Source: Liquidambar formosana
Lineage: Eukaryota > Streptophyta > Magnoliopsida > Saxifragales > Altingiaceae
Length of the DNA: 64,000 nucleotides
Direction: 5' to 3'
Assembly: GCA_039720395.1 (NCBI GenBank)
Contig: CM077833.1
Coordinates: 19,343,133 to 19,407,132, forward strand
Under the pieces are notes generated by a model. The model saw only the letters and a program-made list of their open reading frames with translations. It did no database searches and was not told the origin of the DNA. A program made the position numbers and the translations under genes. Within the stretch, counting starts at the first letter, position 1, and each line of letters starts with the position of its first letter. This document shows, piece after piece, positions 34,690 through 44,882 of this stretch.

Positions 34690-35210
34690 TCTGCATCTCA
34701 ACAATAATTAGCAAAACGTTTTCCAGACTTCACGCCTCATCAAACCCTTCTCAAATGCAGCATTTTGCACTCACCGAAAACACAATGTTTTGGCCTCTTT
34801 TCCCTCAGTCCTCACCAACATGCAACCACAATGTACCATATATTCTTTTCGGGTTAGGCTCCTCTTTATTACCACACTCACCCCACATTGTTGAATTCGC
34901 TACAATGTCAATGCCACATCACCATAAAAAATCGGGGCAAACCATGATTGGAGTTCCATGTAGGACTGATTCAACCCATTAAAATCATCCAATTTTCATT
35001 GATGTTGGAAGGACTGATGGAAACTTTTAGGCTTTGTTGGATCATAGAAAGAACAACGAAAAGAAAAAAGAGAGTGCTTCACTTTCAACAATCAATGCTA
35101 TACACAACAAAAACCATGGCATCATCAACCTTGGAAAGGCTACTACTCTCTCTTGTCTCCTTGGTCCTCTTGATGAAAATTTCCTTCCAAACACTTATGC
35201 AAGAGATAAT
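34690..35210 (+). pseudogene. Receptor-kinase promoter and first 20 codons only
   Basis: 34700-35090 is an upstream segment repeated at 39300-39640. The start codon at 35116 opens MASSTLERLLLSLVSLVLLM, the signal peptide of the receptor-kinase family (copy B has MASSTLERLLSFVSLVLLVM). Homology then stops and the sequence switches to the AAACACTTNTGCAAGAGATA unit. The rest of that gene is absent. Confidence 0.8.
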
Positions 35211-36415
35211 GAGACGATGACCCACAAAAGTAAGTCTTCCACAGATCGACAAAACATCCTCATTTGTGAAAAGACAGCAGTGACTGGAATCATAGGTAAG
35301 TTACAAGTTAAGTTTAATCAATCACCATCATAGGCTAAACATAACAAAAACCATGGGATCATCGATGACATTATATATCCGTCTCAATTAATCCCATACA
35401 TAAATTGCCCACTTGTGATTGAGAAAGTGGTGAAAAAAGACGATCGACAAAACGTGAAACAAACGGAAGCCTCCCCAAGACAAAACCATCTTCACCAAAA
35501 GATGGCAGTGATAGTAGAATCATTGGTAATTAAGCAACAAATAAAAGCCTAAACCAATTCACCACCATATGCTAAACATAAGAAAAACTATGGAATCATC
35601 AATGAGATCGATCCATCAGTAGCAAAGGTCTACTTTCATGGATGAGACAAATTGTATGGAAATTTATATAACCAATTGAGTGGGGACATTTTGTGGAAAG
35701 GTATTTTACTAATCTAGTTCTTTATTTTTTGGGTTAAGGGAAAAAATAAAAAATTTCAAACGTGATCTGGTGAGTCTCAATCAAACGTAAATACAATTTT
35801 CTATTCTAAAACATTTTCTTTGCTAATGAATTGTGACTTGGACAAATCGAAACTGATTGAGCACCATCTAAAAGTCATTGTACACAGAACACGCATGGAA
35901 CCTTCTACAATTTATTTTTCTTTTTAATATATAAAAAACTAAAGGTAAATTGTATTTTAGGGTCCAAAGTTTAGGTCAAGTTTCACTTTAGGGTCTAAAA
36001 TTTAAATTGCGTCAATTCAGTATCCAAATTATTAGTTGGGGCCTGCCGTTAGAATTTTCTGTATTATCCATACTTTGTACTTTTTATGGGTTTGAAAATC
36101 CTATTTTACCCCTATTAACATTTAAAAAACCTTTATATTTTGATTAGATCTAAATCACTCTACCGTTAGATTTGTGGTTTTGTAAATGGAAAATATAAAG
36201 GTTTATTAGAAGTTAATAGGGATAATATAGATAGAGAAATCAATGACTATATATGAATCACTCCGCAAAGTATTGCTAGACTTATAATTGTTATTTTCAT
36301 TTTTATTTTACTAAAGATCAATTCCATGGACTTGGCCCCGCATCCACAATTTCAATTCCATGACCAACTCAAATACTAGAATATGAATTAGTGATGTTTC
36401 CAATTATAACTTAAT
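35211..36415. repeat. Array of relic start-codon and upstream units
   Basis: Two degenerate copies of the family start region (AACATAACAAAAACCATGGG at about 35339, and a copy with CTATGG at about 35575) alternate with the AAGTCTTCCAC unit, followed by the GACAAATTGTATGGAAATTT unit at 35645. None continues into an LRR coding region. From 35740 on the sequence is AT-rich with no feature. Confidence 0.7.
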
Positions 36416-36417
36416 CA

Positions 36418-36586
36418 GCTTGCAAGGGTAGTTCAGAAGGCGAAGGATCGATCGCAGTTCAAAAACAATAGGTCCCGAGTTTGAGTGTTTGCTCCTTTAT
36501 TATTGGATGCACGGGCTTGTGGGTGATTTGTGTATAACGGGGGATTAGTCTAGACCTGATGACTTGGGATACCGCTTGTTTGACAA

Positions 36587-36622
<36 letters not shown>
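36418..36622 (+). mobile_element. tRNA-derived SINE with (AAT)n tail
   Basis: Head with box A-like GGGTAGTTCAGAAGGC and box B-like GGTCCCGAGTTTGAGTG, ending in about 13 AAT units. The tail type fits plant SINEs with simple-repeat ends. No clear target duplication was found. Confidence 0.65.
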
Positions 36623-36694
36623 CTAATTCAATCTCCTACTTTTGGGCCGAATTTTGTGTTGGACCTAATAATTTCCTCCCAAACACTTGTGTAA

Positions 36695-37111
36695 GGAGGG
36701 GGCAATCGCAACCTCACAACTTTATTTGTAAACCCCACTTTTTTTCATTTTTTAAGGTTTTGTAAAAAATATAGAAGATTTTATGAAAACTGATCGCGTG
36801 GTCCCTTAGAAAACATCATTTTGAACAAATTTGAAGAAGAAATTTTTTTCAAAATCTATATTTTAAATGGACTTTTAGCTATTTATAATTTCGATTTATA
36901 CAAATGAAATAGAAATTGTAAATTGTCAAAAAGTGCTCTTAAACTACAGATTTTGAAAAAAATTTCTTCTACAAATTTGTTCAAAATAATGTTTTCCAGT
37001 GGCTAATGCGAACAGTTTTCATAAAAACCTTTTGTATTTTTTATAAAATCTTAAAAAGTGAAAAATAGTGAGGTTTACAAATAAAGTTGAGGGGTTGCAA
37101 TAGCCCCCTCC
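36695..37111. mobile_element. Complete foldback MITE (family FB) with 8-bp target duplication
   Basis: Ends GGAGGGGGCAATCGCAACC and the inverse GGAGGGGGCTATTGCAACC. The arms pair over nearly the whole 417 bp. TTGTGTAA flanks both sides (36687-36694, 37112-37119). A paralogous unit at 43205-43225 has the uninterrupted site (CACTTGTGCAAGAGATAATG). An 8-bp duplication fits a hAT-type transposase source; the family is non-coding. Confidence 0.9.
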
Positions 37112-38000
37112 TTGTGTAAGAGATAATGAGACAAATGGCCTTGACCCATTTGCACCCAAAAAACAAAAAAAAAAAAAGAAAAAAATGGGAAAGAAAAAAT
37201 GGCCTTGACCAAGCGTGAAACAAACACAGGTCTTCCACAGACAAAACATCCTACTCATTTGTGAAAAGATGGCAGTGACTTTGGAATCGTGGAATCATAG
37301 TTAGGGTAGTCTCCTCTGTATTAACTTGATTGTCCAGCACCATTTATATGAGATTCATCAAATATGAATGGTTCAGATTTTATTAGACCATCTACTTAAT
37401 TTAGAAAATCTCCACTCAGTTTCAAGTTAAGTTTAATCAATCACCATCATATGCTAAACATAACAAAAGCCATAGAGATCATCAATGAGATCGATTGTAT
37501 ATCTGTTTCATCCTTCTGGTCCCAATACTATCAATTGGCCTTTGGGTCAGGCACTTGTGATAGAGAGATGGGTGAAAAAAGATGTTGACCAAAGCATGAA
37601 ACAAACGCAAGCCTCCCACAGACAAAACAATCCTCATCAAAAGATGACAGTGACAATAGAAATGTAGAATCATTGGTAAGCAACAAATAAAGCCAAGTCA
37701 TTAGGCTAGCCTAATGGTGAGAAAGGATGGGATAAGAAGTAGGATTAATATAAATTAAGAGTTCGAAACTTTCCAATTATACCAACAAAAAAAAAAAAAA
37801 AATTGAGCCCCAACCAATCGCCACCATATGCTAAACATAACAAAAACTATAGAATCGTCAATGAGATCGATCGATCAGTAGCAAAGGTCTACTTTCATGG
37901 ATAAGACAAATTGTTTGGAAAATTGTATTACCAATTGAGTGGGGAACATTATGTGGAAAGGTGGAATCTACTAATCTAGAAGGACCAGTGCCTGCTTTTT
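37112..38000. repeat. Relic upstream units continuing the array
   Basis: Contains the GACCAAGCGTGAAACAAAC unit twice, degenerate start regions at about 37455 and 37832, and the GACAAATTGTTTGGAAAATT unit at 37905. A SINE-like insert (37695-37802; TAGCCTAATGGTGAG, GAGTTCGAAACT, A-tail) interrupts the second unit. Confidence 0.7.
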
Positions 38001-38104
38001 CACGTCAAAATATTAAAAAGAAGAAACACAGGTGAGATGATGTTTAATTCATCTCAGAATCTTGTCTATCCCTCCTGAAATTAAAAATAAAGAAAATAAT
38101 TCTA

Positions 38105-38220
38105 ATGGTAAATATAAATTTAATATCTTTGTAGAGGCTTGTTTTACTAAAATCTGTTTTTTAAATGGATTTTTAGTCTTTTCTAATTTCTGTTTTTGTA
38201 TTTACAAACTTCTTTAAAAG
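38105..38220. mobile_element. Foldback MITE fragment (family FB)
   Basis: Short piece with TTTGTAGAGGCTTG and TTTAAATGGATTTTTAG, in the same relation to neighbouring sequence as the copy at 33605. Confidence 0.5.
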
Positions 38221-38415
38221 CAACCAAAGAGGTGTGTTGGGCATCAATGAGGGTGCAAAAAAGAATTAATGTGGAATCCAATCTATAAATCTTCTAGACT
38301 CTGTAAAAAAGTTAAAAATAAAAAAATAAAAATTAAGTGGGGTCCCATGCTCCCACTGGGTCTCAGTTGGATCCGCCAGGTCATTTTTCCACTTCCTAAA
38401 ACACACCATATTTGC

Positions 38416-38869
38416 TAGGGGTGTTAATGGTTCGGTTTGGTTCGGTTTTAGGGGAGATTTCAAACCAAACCATTATACTTCGGTTTTGTTCCTCCCAAAC
38501 CAAAACCAAACCATACTAAAAAAAAAACCAAACCAAACCAAACCATTATATTTCGATTTGGTTCGGTTCGGTTTCGGTTTTAACCTATCAAGTAACAACA
38601 AATAATTGAAAATGAAAAAAATGACATGCCAAACTCCAAATAAAAACATTTTTAATAAAAGCATTACATTAGCAACTAAAAAAAACAAACATTGTATCAA
38701 AATAGAAACATATTAACATATATCAATATGTCAATATCACACACAACATTAATAACTAGTTTAATACATGCCAATCTAAAAAAGGGAAAACAATAAGAAA
38801 CTTAAAATCAACAAAAACAAGCCCATTACCTATTTTACCCTTATTAGAATTGGGAATTTACAAACTTTA

Positions 38870-38905
<36 letters not shown>

Positions 38906-38954
38906 TTAGGGTTTAGGGTTTATATATATATATATATATAATATAAAATTATAA

Positions 38955-39001
<47 letters not shown>

Positions 39002-39191
39002 TTTTGGTTTTTTCGGTTTTTCGGTTTGGTTTGGTTTTTTAAAATTGAAAACCAAAACCAAACCAATTGAGTTCGGTTTTCTAAAATTAAAACCATAACC
39101 AAACCTAATGACAAAAAAACCAAACCAAACCGCTTGGTTCGGTTTGGTTCGGTTTGGTTCTCGGTTTTAACCAAAACCATTAACACCCCTA
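38416..39191. mobile_element. Non-autonomous hAT element
   Basis: Ends TAGGGGTGTTAATGGTTCGG and the inverse of CCAAAACCATTAACACCCCTA-type sequence, with subterminal GGTTTGGTTCGG repeats. Exact 8-bp duplication ATATTTGC on both sides (38408-38415, 39192-39199). It carries (TA)n tracts and three TTTAGGG-type units (38901-38922), and no transposase. Confidence 0.92.
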
Positions 39192-39299
39192 ATATTTGCT
39201 TCCTTAGGTTGCACTGTTGCTTTTGTTCCTCTTTAACTCCCCCCCCCCTCTCCCCTCTTTTCCTTTTTATTTTATATTATTTTTTTTTTTTTCAGGTAA

Positions 39300-39640
39300 C
39301 CAAAACGCAATGATTTTTCCAAACTTCACACCTCATCAAACCCATCTCAAATGCAGAGTATTGCACTTCGAAAACAGAATGTTCTGCTCCCTTTTCCCTC
39401 CTCACCAACATGCACCCACAATGCACCATTTTCTTTTTGGGTTAGGCTCCTCTTTACTACCTTACCCACCCCACATTATTGAATTCGTTACAATGTCAAT
39501 GTGACGTCACCATAAAAGAAAAATTAAGGCCTACCATGATAGGAGTTTCGTTTAGGACCGATTTGACCCATCTAAATCATTCAATTTCAATTAACTTTGA
39601 AGTACTGATGGAAAATTTTAGGTTCTGTTAAATCATAGAA
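39300..39640. repeat. Copy of the receptor-kinase upstream segment
   Basis: Matches 34700-35090 (CACCTCATCAAACCC, GGGTTAGGCTCCTCTTTA, CAATGTCAATG) but no start codon region follows. Confidence 0.75.
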
Positions 39641-39879
39641 AAATCAACAAAAAGAAAAATGAGAATGCTTCATTTTCACATTCAATTTTTTATTTTTATT
39701 TTTTTTAAATTTTAAATTTAATGTGAGGAATTAGTAGCTCATCTCTGTTGACTATGTTCTAAAGTGACTGACCAAGTTATACTAAAAACACAAGCCACGT
39801 CGCCTTTAATGGCCATTGAAGATACAATAGATGTGGTTACTAGTTATTGTCATATTAAATAATGAAAATGATTAGTAAC

Positions 39880-41040
39880 TACTACAGCATAATGTTAATA
39901 TGATAGTCGTGAAAGTATTTCCATACTTTCACGACTATCCCCAAATTAGGCCAACTACGCAATTTAAGCCTTGTGCCTCTGTTGTCAACGCAGCCTTCCC
40001 TTGAACTGTTCCACACGCAATTCACAATTAATGCCACGGAGCATCTGTATGTGTTCATTTTTTTTTCTTTGGTTGAGGTGGGGGTGGGGGAGTTGGGATT
40101 AAGAAAAGAAATCAAGCATAATCTGGCATGTCTCCTTTAACTCTTAAATCAAGCAGGGTAATAGCTTTTTGCCTTTTTGTACTGGTTCGGATGACTTGTA
40201 AGATGTGTGGAAGTAGGACCAAGCCAATTTTTCAATTCAGAGATACTACATGTGTGTGTTTAGTGCTTTAAGAAATTGTTAACTTCAGTTTAAGACTAAT
40301 TAATTGATGCTGGATATTGGGTACCCACATGATCGAATACTCTTTTCTATTCTAACATATATTCTTTGCTAATGAATTTTGATGCTGGATATTGGGTATC
40401 CACATGATCGAATACTAATTAATTGATGCTGGATATTGGGTATCGAATACTATTTCCTCTTTTGGGAGCACTTCTACTTCTGTTTGTGTTCATTGGAATT
40501 TATTTCACTTCTCAACGGACAAAGAGACATTCACTACCAGAAGAAAGGCAATATGCCAAATCAAGATCTATTTTCAATAACGAATTTTGATGGAAGAAGT
40601 GTATGGAGAAATCATAAAAGCGACTGAGGATTTTGATGCCAAATATTTCGTTGGGAAGGGAAGATGTGGAAGTGTGTACAAAGCAAAGCTGCCATCAGAT
40701 AATATAGTAGCAGCAAAGAAACTCCACCCAATATTTGATGGCGAGATGCCTGATCAAAATGGATTTATAAATGAGATAAGGGCATTGACAGAAATACGAC
40801 ATTGGAACATTGTGAACCTTTATGCTTTCTGTTCACATGCACTTCACTCGTTTTTGGTTTATGAGTATCTCGATAGAGGTAGCTTGGCCACAATTCTGAT
40901 CACAGAAGAAGCAGCTAAGGAATTGGATTAGACTAAGAGGGTGAATGTTATCACAGGTGTGTCTCATGCTTTGTCTTACATGCACCGCTCGCTTATAAGA
41001 TATGTGGATGCTTAAGTTGTTAATGTATATATTTAGAATA
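39880..41040 (+). pseudogene. Receptor-kinase fragment D: promoter fused to kinase
   Basis: 39940-40440 matches the region upstream of copy B (46130-46560). It passes, through three copies of GATGCTGGATATTGGGTA, directly into the membrane helix (LLGALLLLFVFIGI, in a shifted frame) and the kinase N-lobe (GKGRCGSVYKAKL, then VAAKKL, EIRHWNIV, LVYEYLDRGSL). Signal peptide and all LRRs are missing. A TAG replaces the Trp codon after KELD, and near 40983 the YMH segment jumps into 3'-flank sequence (CGCTTATAAGATATGTGGATG), deleting the C-lobe. It cannot make an active kinase. Confidence 0.82.
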
Positions 41041-41135
41041 AAAATTTTGTGGTTCCTTTTACTGGTTATTGCATTTTATTATTATAAAGCTGGTTACACC
41101 ATATCTTATTGCAGGCATACTTTTCTTGTATAAAA

Positions 41136-41457
41136 GCATCTCCAATGGTGTGCTAAAAGGTGTGCTAGCTATTACTATATTTTAGTAATAGCACACTTTG
41201 TTGGTGTTCCAATGGTATGTTAAAGGGTGTGCTAAAAAATAGTAATAGTACACCCTTGTGTTATATGTGGCACACCCTTGTGCTAAAATAGCATAAAGGT
41301 GGTTAGAAAAAGGAAGGGGATGGTAGTTGTGCAAAAAAATTACATATTGTATTATTTATACTATCAGAGCACATTATGTCAAATTATAACATTTGACACT
41401 ATAGCATGTGTTAAAATAGAAATAGCACACGCAAAATAGCACAAACACTGGAGATGC
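41136..41457. mobile_element. MITE with GCATCTCCA inverted ends
   Basis: Left AAGCATCTCCAATGG and right inverse GAGCATCTCCAGTG, with internal repeats of GGTGTGCTAAAA and TAATAGCACAC. No coding capacity; the target duplication is unclear. Confidence 0.65.
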
Positions 41458-41489
41458 TCTAAGTGCAACGATCTGCAAAGAGAGAAAGA

Positions 41490-41514
41490 GGGGGGGGGGG
41501 GGGGGGGGGGGGGG
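41490..41514. repeat. Poly-G run of about 25
   Basis: Uninterrupted G tract at the edge of a foldback element whose family ends in GGGGGC; probable expansion of that end. Length may be unreliable in the assembly. Confidence 0.9.
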
Positions 41515-42090
41515 CTACTGCTACCCCTTAATTTTTTATTGACCCCACTTATTTTAGTTTTTTAAGGTTTTAGAAAAATAAAAGGTTTTTATAAAAACCA
41601 ATTCTGTTGTCCACTAGAAAATATCATTTTGAACAAATTTGTAGAAGCAAGTTTTTCCAAAATCTATCGTTTTACCCTCTATTTGGTTCATGGATTTTAC
41701 CAAAGAAAAAAAAAGGAATGGAAAAAAGATGAGGAGGAAAGAAAATGAAAGGAAAAGATAAAATCATATCAAGCCAAAATTATTCCAATGCTTATTCTTC
41801 TTCCAATTTTCCAATGCAACCAAATAAAGAAAAGTACAATTCCGTACATTTATTTTTTTTCCTTGATAAAATCCGCAAACCAAATAGAGCCTTAGTGAAC
41901 TTTTTGGTCGAAAATAAAACAGAAAATGTAAATGGTCACAAAGTTTACTTAAACGACATATTTTTGAGAAATTTTTTTTTTGCAAAGTCGTTCAAAATTA
42001 TGTTTGTCTAGTGAACAATGTGACAGGTTTTCATAAAACTTTTAAAAATTAAAATTAGTGAGGGTGCAAATAAAATTATTCAGTGGTCAC
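41515..42090. mobile_element. Foldback MITE (family FB) containing another MITE
   Basis: Outer arms carry GTCCACTAGAAAATATCATT and its inverse (AATTATGTTTGTCTAGTG). They are separated by a later insertion at 41675-41891. Confidence 0.8.
41675..41891. mobile_element. Tourist-like MITE nested in the foldback element
   Basis: Inverted ends CCCTCTATTTGGTTCATGGA and (inverse) GGCTCTATTTGGTTTGCGGA, with TTA on both sides (41672-41674, 41892-41894), the PIF/Harbinger target duplication. It sits between the arms of the older element. Confidence 0.8.
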
Positions 42091-42396
42091 TCCGTGCTAG
42101 GTTAATTGGATTGTGTGGAGGACTACTCATTGCGCGACACATCAGCCAGTTGTAAGAACTGCGCTGAGTTGAAGTGGAAGGTAGCGATTTTTGGGGTTCT
42201 AGATGCAAATGGCACAGAGTGACTTCGAAATTTATGGTGGTCCGCACACATTTGGCAATGGGGGATGATACTCTTATTTATAGGATGTTGGAAATATAAG
42301 AATAATGTCAAACATAGCCATTAACATGATTAATGAAGGAGACCATGAAATCAATCTTCGATCAAATATCTTTTTCAATCAATCCCATAAGTTGCC

Positions 42397-42614
42397 TTTT
42401 TTATTATTTATTTATTTATTTATTTATCAGGAGGTTTCAGTTGCTTTGTACCTTACTAATCTCCTGGGAACATGCAATCTCCCGTCCCACATGCATCGGA
42501 CAATTACAGGACAAAGTCAATGAGGGTGGCCTTGAGGGGGAGTAGTGATAGTTGAACCCAAGACCTCTTGCTTGGCAAGAGGCCCTAGGACCACTTGGTC
42601 CACCCCTCAAGGTT
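42397..42614 (-). mobile_element. tRNA-derived SINE with exact 12-bp target duplication
   Basis: Minus-strand head with box A-like GTGGACCAAGTGGTCCTAGG and box B GGTCTTGGGTTCAAC, ending in an ATTT/AAAT-rich tail. Exact flanking repeats CCATAAGTTGCC (42385-42396 and 42615-42626). Confidence 0.9.
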
Positions 42615-43079
42615 CCATAAGTTGCCCTAATTAATCATGGGATTCTCTAGATGTGAATTAGAATTAAGCCAGAATTGTAATTCTAATGTTTGGATGGCAC
42701 AAAGATTAAGGAGAGCAAATTGGAATTCTATAATTCTTTTATCCAAAGAAAAAAAAGAAAAAGAAATTCTTCATGCACTTATACCAAAATTATGTAGACA
42801 AAATCGAAAATTATATGAAAAGGTGGTGGTGGTGGTACTAATGAGACAACGATGGTGGTAGTAGTGATAATAATGAAGTGGTGTTGGTGAGAGAAGTTAA
42901 GACTGTCTCATTTTCAAAAAATTGATAGAACACTTCCACTATTATTATTACACTTTCCGTTCTTAATTGATTATCCCCTTTGAAAAAACACGCTTTTCAA
43001 AGAATTGGTAGAACACTTTTTCTTTTGCTTTATTTTTATATTTTATTTTTCTAGAGACCAACTCTATGGAAATTGCCCC

Positions 43080-43860
43080 GCAATCACAATTTCAATTCAA
43101 TGACGAACTCAAATACTAGAATCAGAATTATTGAAGGTTCCAATCCTATTTCTACCTCATAATTTTGAGCCGAATTTTGTGTTGGACCTAAAAGTTTCCT
43201 CCCAAACACTTGTGCAAGAGATAATGAGACAAAAGACCTTGACCCAAGCGTGAAATAAAAGCAAGTCTTCCACACATAAAAACATCCTCATTTGTGAAAA
43301 CTGAAAAGATAGCAGTGACTGTGGAATCTTGGGTAAGTTACAAGTTAAGCTTAATCAATCACCATCATAGGCTAAACATAACAAAAACCATGGGATCATC
43401 AATGAGATCATACATCCGATTCAATTCATCCCAATACAAAAATTGCCCTTGGGGTCAGGCACATGTGATAGAGAGATGGATGAAAAAAGACTGTTGACCA
43501 AAAGCGTGAAACAAACGCAAGCCTCCCACGAACAAAACCATCCTCTTCAAAAGATGGCAGTGACAGTAGAATCATTGGTAAACAACAAATAAAGCCCTAA
43601 ACCAATCACCACCATATGCTAAACATAACAAAAATTATGGAATCATCAATGAGATCGATCGATCAGTACGTAGCAAAGGTCTACTTTTATGGATGAGACA
43701 AATTGTTTGGAAAGTTAAATAACCAATTGAGTGGGGACATTTTGTGGAAAGGTATTTTACTAATCTAGTGAGGATCAGTGCCCACTTAGCAAAAAAAGAA
43801 AAGAAAAGAGGACCAGTGCACCCTTATATACGTCGAAATACATTGGGTTATTCGAAGTAT
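43080..43860. repeat. Relic receptor-kinase upstream and start units
   Basis: In order: AAACACTTGTGCAAGAGATA unit, AAGTCTTCCAC unit, a start region with AACATAACAAAAACCATGGG (about 43374), a second AAGCGTGAAACAAACGCAAG unit, a degenerate start (about 43618) and the GACAAATTGTTTGGAAAGTT unit. It provides the empty site for the foldback element at 36695. Confidence 0.75.
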
Positions 43861-44176
43861 AAGTTAACACAAATGAGCTACTTATTCCCAATTAAAAAAT
43901 AAATAAATAAGAAAGAAAAACGTACGAATGAGATAATGTTTAATTCATCTTAGAATCTTGTCTACCCGTTCTAAAATATATATATATATATACAGAGGTT
44001 ATCCCATCAGCACATGCTGATATAAGTTACATTAGCACTATGCATTGGGGTTGTACCCCTTGCATTGATTCAATGCACCTCACATCTCACTAATGCACAA
44101 GGTATAACTCCTGTGTGGGGGTTTTTTGTTGCTGCGCATTCTTACGGTCCCCCCCACTTGAAGGAATTGTTTGTTT

Positions 44177-44219
44177 GTCCCACATCGGAATGTGGGCGCC
44201 TCCCACCCTGCCATATTAG
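44177..44219 (+). promoter_or_regulatory. snRNA-type USE with degraded TATA
   Basis: GTCCCACATCG (44177-44187) matches the plant snRNA upstream sequence element RTCCCACATCG exactly. After 24 bases comes CATATTAG, a one- or two-base-altered form of the TATAATAG at the same place in the sister palindrome. Confidence 0.55.
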
Positions 44220-44524
44220 CCTGAGCGTAGGCGAAGGGTGTACCACTACTTCTAAGTAGTGGTACACCCTTCGCCTACGCTCAGGCTAATATGGCAGGGT
44301 GAGAGGCGCCCGCATGTGAAGAGCGTGTGGGACAAATAAACAATACCTCTAAGTGAGTGTGGTATACGCTAAGAATGGCGGGAATGCCCCTCACTGAAAA
44401 AGGCGCCTTTTTGTGTGGGGGTTTTTTTGTCGCTGCGCATTCTTACGCGTGGACTGTTGTCGCTGCGCATTCTTACGCGTGGACTGTTCCCCCCCCCCCC
44501 CCCACTTGAAGGAATTGTTTGTTT

Positions 44525-44567
44525 GTCCCACATCGGAATGTGGGCGCCTCCCACCCTGCTATAATAG
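44525..44567 (+). promoter_or_regulatory. snRNA-type promoter motif: USE plus TATA
   Basis: GTCCCACATCG (44525-44535), a 24-base spacer, then TATAATAG (44560-44567). This spacing is that of plant RNA polymerase III snRNA genes (U6, U3) rather than the longer polymerase II type. A start would fall near 44590, at the base of the inner hairpin. No snRNA sequence follows. Confidence 0.6.
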
Positions 44568-44642
44568 CCTGAGCTTGAGCGAAGGGTGTACCACTACTTC
44601 TAGCTTCTAGAAGTAGTGGTACACCCTTCGCTCAAGCTCAGG

Positions 44643-44685
44643 CTATTATAGCAGGGTGGGAGGCGCCCACATTCCGATGTGGGAC
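44643..44685 (-). promoter_or_regulatory. Convergent snRNA-type promoter motif
   Basis: Mirror copy of the plus-strand motif: GTCCCACATCG at 44675-44685 and TATAATAG at 44643-44650 on the minus strand, again with a 24-base spacer. The predicted start near 44620 faces the plus-strand start near 44590. Confidence 0.6.
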
Positions 44686-44882
44686 AAACAAACAATTCCT
44701 TCAAGTGGGGGGGGGGGGGAACAGTCCACGCGTAAGAATACGCAGCGACAAAAAAACCCCCACACAACTCCCAATGCAGGTTTTGATATAAGTTATATCA
44801 GCACGTGCTTACCTGATCATCATCCTATATATATATATATATATATATATAAAAAGATGAATGTGAGAAAAACTTTTGATTG

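Larger units (their letters stand above)
43992..44825. mobile_element. Double-palindrome element inside (TA)n
   Basis: The outer ends are inverted (TCAGCACATGCTGATATAAG and the inverse of ATATCAGCACGTGCTTA), and TA runs lie on both sides. Inside are two sister palindromes. One is centred near 44252 (arms about 100 bp, right arm eroded). The other is centred at 44605 (right arm 161 bp, left arm longer by a 30-bp tandem duplication at 44429-44488), with near-perfect arms and a 3-base loop. C and G runs of 13-15 sit at matching arm positions. No protein is encoded. The class is not recognised. Confidence 0.85.

Noticed and set aside
38901..38922. Chromosome end or ancient fusion indicated by telomere repeats.
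   Set aside because: Only three units, inside a mobile element bounded by an exact target duplication.
38920..39186. Minus-strand frame with repeated NQTEPNRTK-like and YIYIY residues.
   Set aside because: Translation of hAT subterminal GGTTTGG repeats and a TA microsatellite.
44525..44770. A full U6 or U3 snRNA gene behind the USE-TATA motifs.
   Set aside because: No U6 (GUCCCUUCGG) or U3 start sequence follows; the transcribed part would be the hairpin itself.
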